A stretch of DNA of 64,000 bases. Origin: DATBSL01 sp963729875 (GTDB taxonomy: Bacteria > Acidobacteriota > Vicinamibacteria > Fen-336). Below, in pieces: positions 61,535 through 64,000 of this stretch. The stretch covers positions 186,001-250,000 of the forward strand of contig CAVSPR010000011.1 of assembly GCA_963729875.1 (NCBI GenBank). The letters run 5' to 3'. Both the position numbers and the translations under genes were made by a program. Each line of letters starts with the position of its first letter. Positions within the stretch are counted from its first letter, which is position 1. The notes beneath the pieces were generated by a model, which was given only the letters and a program-made list of their open reading frames with translations, was not told the DNA's origin and did not search any database.

Positions 61535-61777
61535 CTAGGCCTTCGCCGCCCCCTGCTTGAGCAGGCTGCGGACGGTGTCGGTGGCGCGGGCGCCCTTGCC
61601 GATCCAGTGCTTCGCCCGCTCCGCGTCGATCTTGAACTCCGGCGGGTTGCGCCGGGGGTCGTAGTGCCCGAGCACCTCGACGAACCGCCCGTCCCGCCAC
61701 TCCCGGGAGTTGGCGACGACCACTCGATAGTAGGGCCGCTTCGTGGAACCCGTACGTCTCAGTCTGATGGACAGCAT
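61535..61777 (-). CDS. rpsP: 30S ribosomal protein S16
   Basis: The 80-residue product starts MLSIRLRRTGSTKRPYYRVV and continues with SREWRDGRFVEVLGHYDPR and AKHWIGKGARATDTVRSLL, the full S16 pattern. The gap to khpA is 4 bases, and it starts 19 bases after ffh. Confidence 0.98.
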   Translation of the reverse strand: MLSIRLRRTGSTKRPYYRVVVANSREWRDGRFVEVLGHYDPRRNPPEFKIDAERAKHWIGKGARATDTVRSLLKQGAAKA

Positions 61778-61796
61778 CCTTCCTCTTCCTTGTCTT

Positions 61797-63134
61797 CTAT
61801 CGGAGCTGCGGCATCCGGGCGGCGAGGCGCTTCATCGCCTTCGACCCGGCCCCGAGCCCCTTCATGAGCTTCCTGGCCTGCGCGAACTGCTTGAGCAGAC
61901 GGTTGACGTCCTCGACCGAGCTGCCGCTGCCCTTCGCGATGCGCTTGCGGCGGCTCCCGTTGACGACCGACGGGTCGCGCCGCTCCTGCGGCGTCATCGA
62001 GTCGATGATGGCGATCGTCCGCCGCATGTCCTGCTCGCCCCGGTCCACGTCGACTCCCTTCAGGGAGCCCATCCCCGGGATCATCGACAGCACCTGGTCG
62101 AGCGGCCCCATCTTCCGGAGCTGCTTCATCTGGTCGCGGTAGTCCTCCAGCGTGAACTCCGCCCGCCGCAGCTTGCGCGCGAGCTCCTCCGCCGTCTCCC
62201 GCTCGACCGTCTCCTCGGCCATGGCGATGAGGCCGAGCACGTCGCCCATGCCCAGGATCCGCGAGACCATCCGGAGAGGCTCGAACGGCTCGAGGGCGTC
62301 GACTTTCTCGCCGACGCCCGCAAACTTGACCGGCTGGCCGGTCACCGCCGCCGCGGACAGGGCAGCCCCGCCGCGCGAGTCGCCGTCGAGCTTGGTGAGC
62401 ACGATGCCGGTGATCCCGACCCGGCGGTGGAACTCCTCCGCGCTGCGGACCGCGTCCTGGCCGGTGAGGGCGTCGGCCACGTAGAGCACCTCCGCCGGCT
62501 CCGCGATCGCCCGCAGCTCGGCCAGCTCCGCCATCAGGGCGTCGTCGATGTGGAGGCGGCCGGCGGTGTCGACGAGGAGCGTGTCGTGCCCGACCGCCCG
62601 GGCCTCGGCGAGCGCGGAGCGCAGGATCTCCCGCGGGTCCGGGAGCTCCGGGTGGTGCACCTTGACCCCGGCCTGCGCGCCCACGGCGAGCAGCTGCTCG
62701 CGAGCCGCGGGCCGGTAGACGTCGGTCGAGACGAGGAGCGGATGACGCCCGCGCCCGGCCAGCCAGCGGCCGAGCTTCGCGGTGGTGGTCGTCTTGCCGG
62801 AGCCCTGGAGCCCCGTCATGAGGATGACGCTCGGGGGGTGCTTGGCGCTCGCGAGGGGCTTCGCCTCGGCGCCGCCGAGGACCTCCACCATTTCGTCCCG
62901 CACGATCCGGAGGACGGCCTGGTCGGGGGTGAGGCTCTTGAGGACGTCCTGGCCCATCGCCCGGGCGCGCACCCGCTCGACGAGCTGCTTGGTGACCCGG
63001 AAGTGGACGTCGGCCTCGAGGAGGGCGAGGCGGACCTCGCGGAGCGCGGCCTCGACCTGGGCCTCCGTGAGGACACCCTGGCCGCGCAGGGACCGGAAGA
63101 TCCCCTGAAGCCTCTCGCTCAGCGACTCGAACAC
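61797..63134 (-). CDS. ffh: Signal recognition particle protein
   Basis: SRP54 GTPase that targets membrane proteins with 4.5S RNA and FtsY. The 445-residue protein has the N and G domains with GLQGSGKTTTTAKLGRWL (G1), DVYRPAAREQL, DTAGRLHIDDALMAEL (G3), TKLDGDSRGGAALS (G4) and GVGEKVDALEPF, then the M domain with RIAKGSGSSVEDVNRLLKQF. It starts at GTG 63134. It is the first gene of the operon and has a strong promoter about 50 bases upstream. Confidence 0.97.
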   Translation of the reverse strand: MFESLSERLQGIFRSLRGQGVLTEAQVEAALREVRLALLEADVHFRVTKQLVERVRARAMGQDVLKSLTPDQAVLRIVRDEMVEVLGGAEAKPLASAKHPPSVILMTGLQGSGKTTTTAKLGRWLAGRGRHPLLVSTDVYRPAAREQLLAVGAQAGVKVHHPELPDPREILRSALAEARAVGHDTLLVDTAGRLHIDDALMAELAELRAIAEPAEVLYVADALTGQDAVRSAEEFHRRVGITGIVLTKLDGDSRGGAALSAAAVTGQPVKFAGVGEKVDALEPFEPLRMVSRILGMGDVLGLIAMAEETVERETAEELARKLRRAEFTLEDYRDQMKQLRKMGPLDQVLSMIPGMGSLKGVDVDRGEQDMRRTIAIIDSMTPQERRDPSVVNGSRRKRIAKGSGSSVEDVNRLLKQFAQARKLMKGLGAGSKAMKRLAARMPQLR

Positions 63135-63183
63135 GTCAGATCACCCTCGGGCAGACGGATCCCAAGCCAAAGCAAATGATGAT

Positions 63184-63211
63184 CTTATAGGGGCCTCGGG
63201 ATACCTGTCAA
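63184..63211 (-). promoter_or_regulatory. Sigma70 promoter of the ffh operon
   Basis: TTGACA (63211-63206) and TATAAG (63189-63184) on the minus strand, 16 bases apart. It drives the co-directional genes that follow. Confidence 0.85.
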
Positions 63212-63220
63212 ACATGGCCC

Positions 63221-63240
63221 GGGAGGGCTCTTTCCCTCCC
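63221..63240 (-). terminator. Hairpin after the unknown gene, before the ffh promoter
   Basis: A perfect 7-bp stem (GGGAGGG/CCCTCCC) with a 6-base loop, just upstream of the ffh promoter. No T-run follows, so it is only a possible terminator. Confidence 0.35.
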
Positions 63241-63305
63241 CTGCCGAGCCCGCGGCCGCCCCGTCGGACCCCGTCCGGGGACCACGTACACGCGGGGGCG
63301 ACAGG

Positions 63306-64000
63306 TCACTTCGCCCCGGCCGACGCCTTCGAGACTCCCTGCTCCTTGATGACGGCATCGAGCCACACGACCGGCAGGAAGCCCCCGAAGTGGGACCCGG
63401 GATCATACGGGTCGGACAGCAGGCCTGCTGCAGCGAGTTCGCGGTTGGCAACGCCGAACAGGTAGTGCCACACCCAGTAGAAACCATCCTCGAGAGGCAC
63501 CCCGTTCCGGACGAAGGACAGGTGCTTCCTGATGAGATCGTCTGCGACCCACCCCAATCGGGACACGACGGGCTCGGGCAGATCTGTCGTTCGGAGCGCT
63601 CGCCGCAGCTTGCCGCCCAGGTCCGGAAACGCGACTCTGGACACGCCGGCATGATCCCCGAACGTGGTGAAGGTGATCGTGTCGGTCATGCTGTGGCTGC
63701 CCCAGTAGAGGCCTCGCTTGTCGCCTCCTCCTTCAGTCTGCCAAGCCAACGGAAGGTAGGGTTCGGCTGCCTTCGGCTCGGTCCGGTATCCGCGCGCGGC
63801 GGTCAGGGTCAAGCCGTCCCAGTCGAGTGAGACGCAGCCGATCGCAAAGAGGGCCACGGCGTTCGAGGCCACCCCGGCCTGCGAACTCCGGGCCAGTGCC
63901 GCCTCAAACTCAGCTCGGTGCGTCAGCAGCGCGGCCGCAAGCCGGCTGCCTTCATCCTCGGCTCCAGGTCTACCGCCTTTACCGCGGCTTCCTTCAAGGC
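63306..64000 (-). CDS. Unknown protein, N-terminus beyond window
   Basis: An open frame that runs to the right edge of the window. About 188 residues from GTG 63872 are clear, and the upstream 42 codons (including ALLTHRAEFEAALARSSQAG) look coding. Visible parts include FAIGCVSLDWDGLTLTAARG, KRGLYWGSHSMTDTITFTTF and YWVWHYLFGVANRELAAAGL. No family is recognised and no signal peptide is evident in this part. The base composition is a little less GC-rich than in its neighbours. The 170-base gap to ffh contains only the ffh promoter and a hairpin. Confidence 0.5.
   Translation of the reverse strand, partial: LEGSRGKGGRPGAEDEGSRLAAALLTHRAEFEAALARSSQAGVASNAVALFAIGCVSLDWDGLTLTAARGYRTEPKAAEPYLPLAWQTEGGGDKRGLYWGSHSMTDTITFTTFGDHAGVSRVAFPDLGGKLRRALRTTDLPEPVVSRLGWVADDLIRKHLSFVRNGVPLEDGFYWVWHYLFGVANRELAAAGLLSDPYDPGSHFGGFLPVVWLDAVIKEQGVSKASAGAK

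Overview
The window is a very GC-rich stretch of bacterial chromosome. Its gene types (PD40- and TPR-fused Ser/Thr kinases, PEGA repeats, a multiheme cytochrome paired with a GMC dehydrogenase, a TIGR02265/DUF2378-like protein) suggest an Acidobacteriota- or Myxococcota-like organism. That placement is inference, because no rRNA or other decisive marker is present. Coding density is high: start and stop codons often overlap (ATGA, GTGA or TGATG), and many starts are GTG, TTG or apparently CTG. The sigma70-like promoters I could find nearly all carry a TTGACA -35 box.

Layout. 1-300: frameshifted fragment of a PD40 propeller gene. 349-15646: tag; a giant kinase-ATPase-GAF-cyclase protein (frameshifted) coupled to a methyltransferase; an MpaB-like haem oxygenase followed by a TPR/cyclic-nucleotide-binding protein and a Ser/Thr kinase; a GH97 glycosidase (frameshifted); and a phosphodiesterase lipoprotein. 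15791-23976: one branched-chain amino acid operon on the minus strand, ordered ilvB-ilvN-ilvC-leuA-leuC-leuD-leuB, preceded by a Leu/Val/Ile-rich leader peptide and an attenuator hairpin. 24027-28090: an accessory island between that operon and ilvD. It holds a decayed DDE transposon with doubled terminal repeats, a Fis-like protein, a membrane protein/XRE pair and a toxin-antitoxin-like HTH/nucleotidyltransferase pair. 28068-38483: ilvD, a TIGR02265-like protein, a GT2 glycosyltransferase, a three-gene dehydrogenase to nonaheme cytochrome operon, a Uma2 protein, an ATP-grasp-like protein, class I fumarase (frameshifted) and tRNA-Leu(GAG). 38510-45413: a duplicated GT-C membrane protein, zinc-ribbon proteins, an MFS exporter, and a divergent pair made of an MshEN (c-di-GMP receptor type) protein and an EAL phosphodiesterase. 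45479-63134: about 18 kb of co-directional minus-strand genes. It starts with the conserved ffh-rpsP-khpA-rimM-trmD-rplS-rnhB block, runs through TPR and HEAT-like proteins, and ends in an eight-gene phospho-signalling cluster: RodZ-like, unknown, DnaJ-TPR, PP2C phosphatase, PEGA kinase, TPR/NHL propeller, PEGA/PDZ and FHA.

The genes group into a few working units. The ilv/leu operon plus ilvD covers valine and leucine synthesis from pyruvate except for the aminotransferase. The kinase, phosphatase and FHA genes form a complete write-erase-read phosphothreonine module next to secreted PEGA/PDZ/propeller proteins. This is the best candidate here for an undescribed system, probably sensing or organising the cell envelope.

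Four otherwise intact, conserved genes each carry one single-base frameshift, three of them in C/G homopolymers. This looks more like residual assembly indels than gene death. In contrast, the transposase is broken several times within about 1.1 kb and looks truly decayed.
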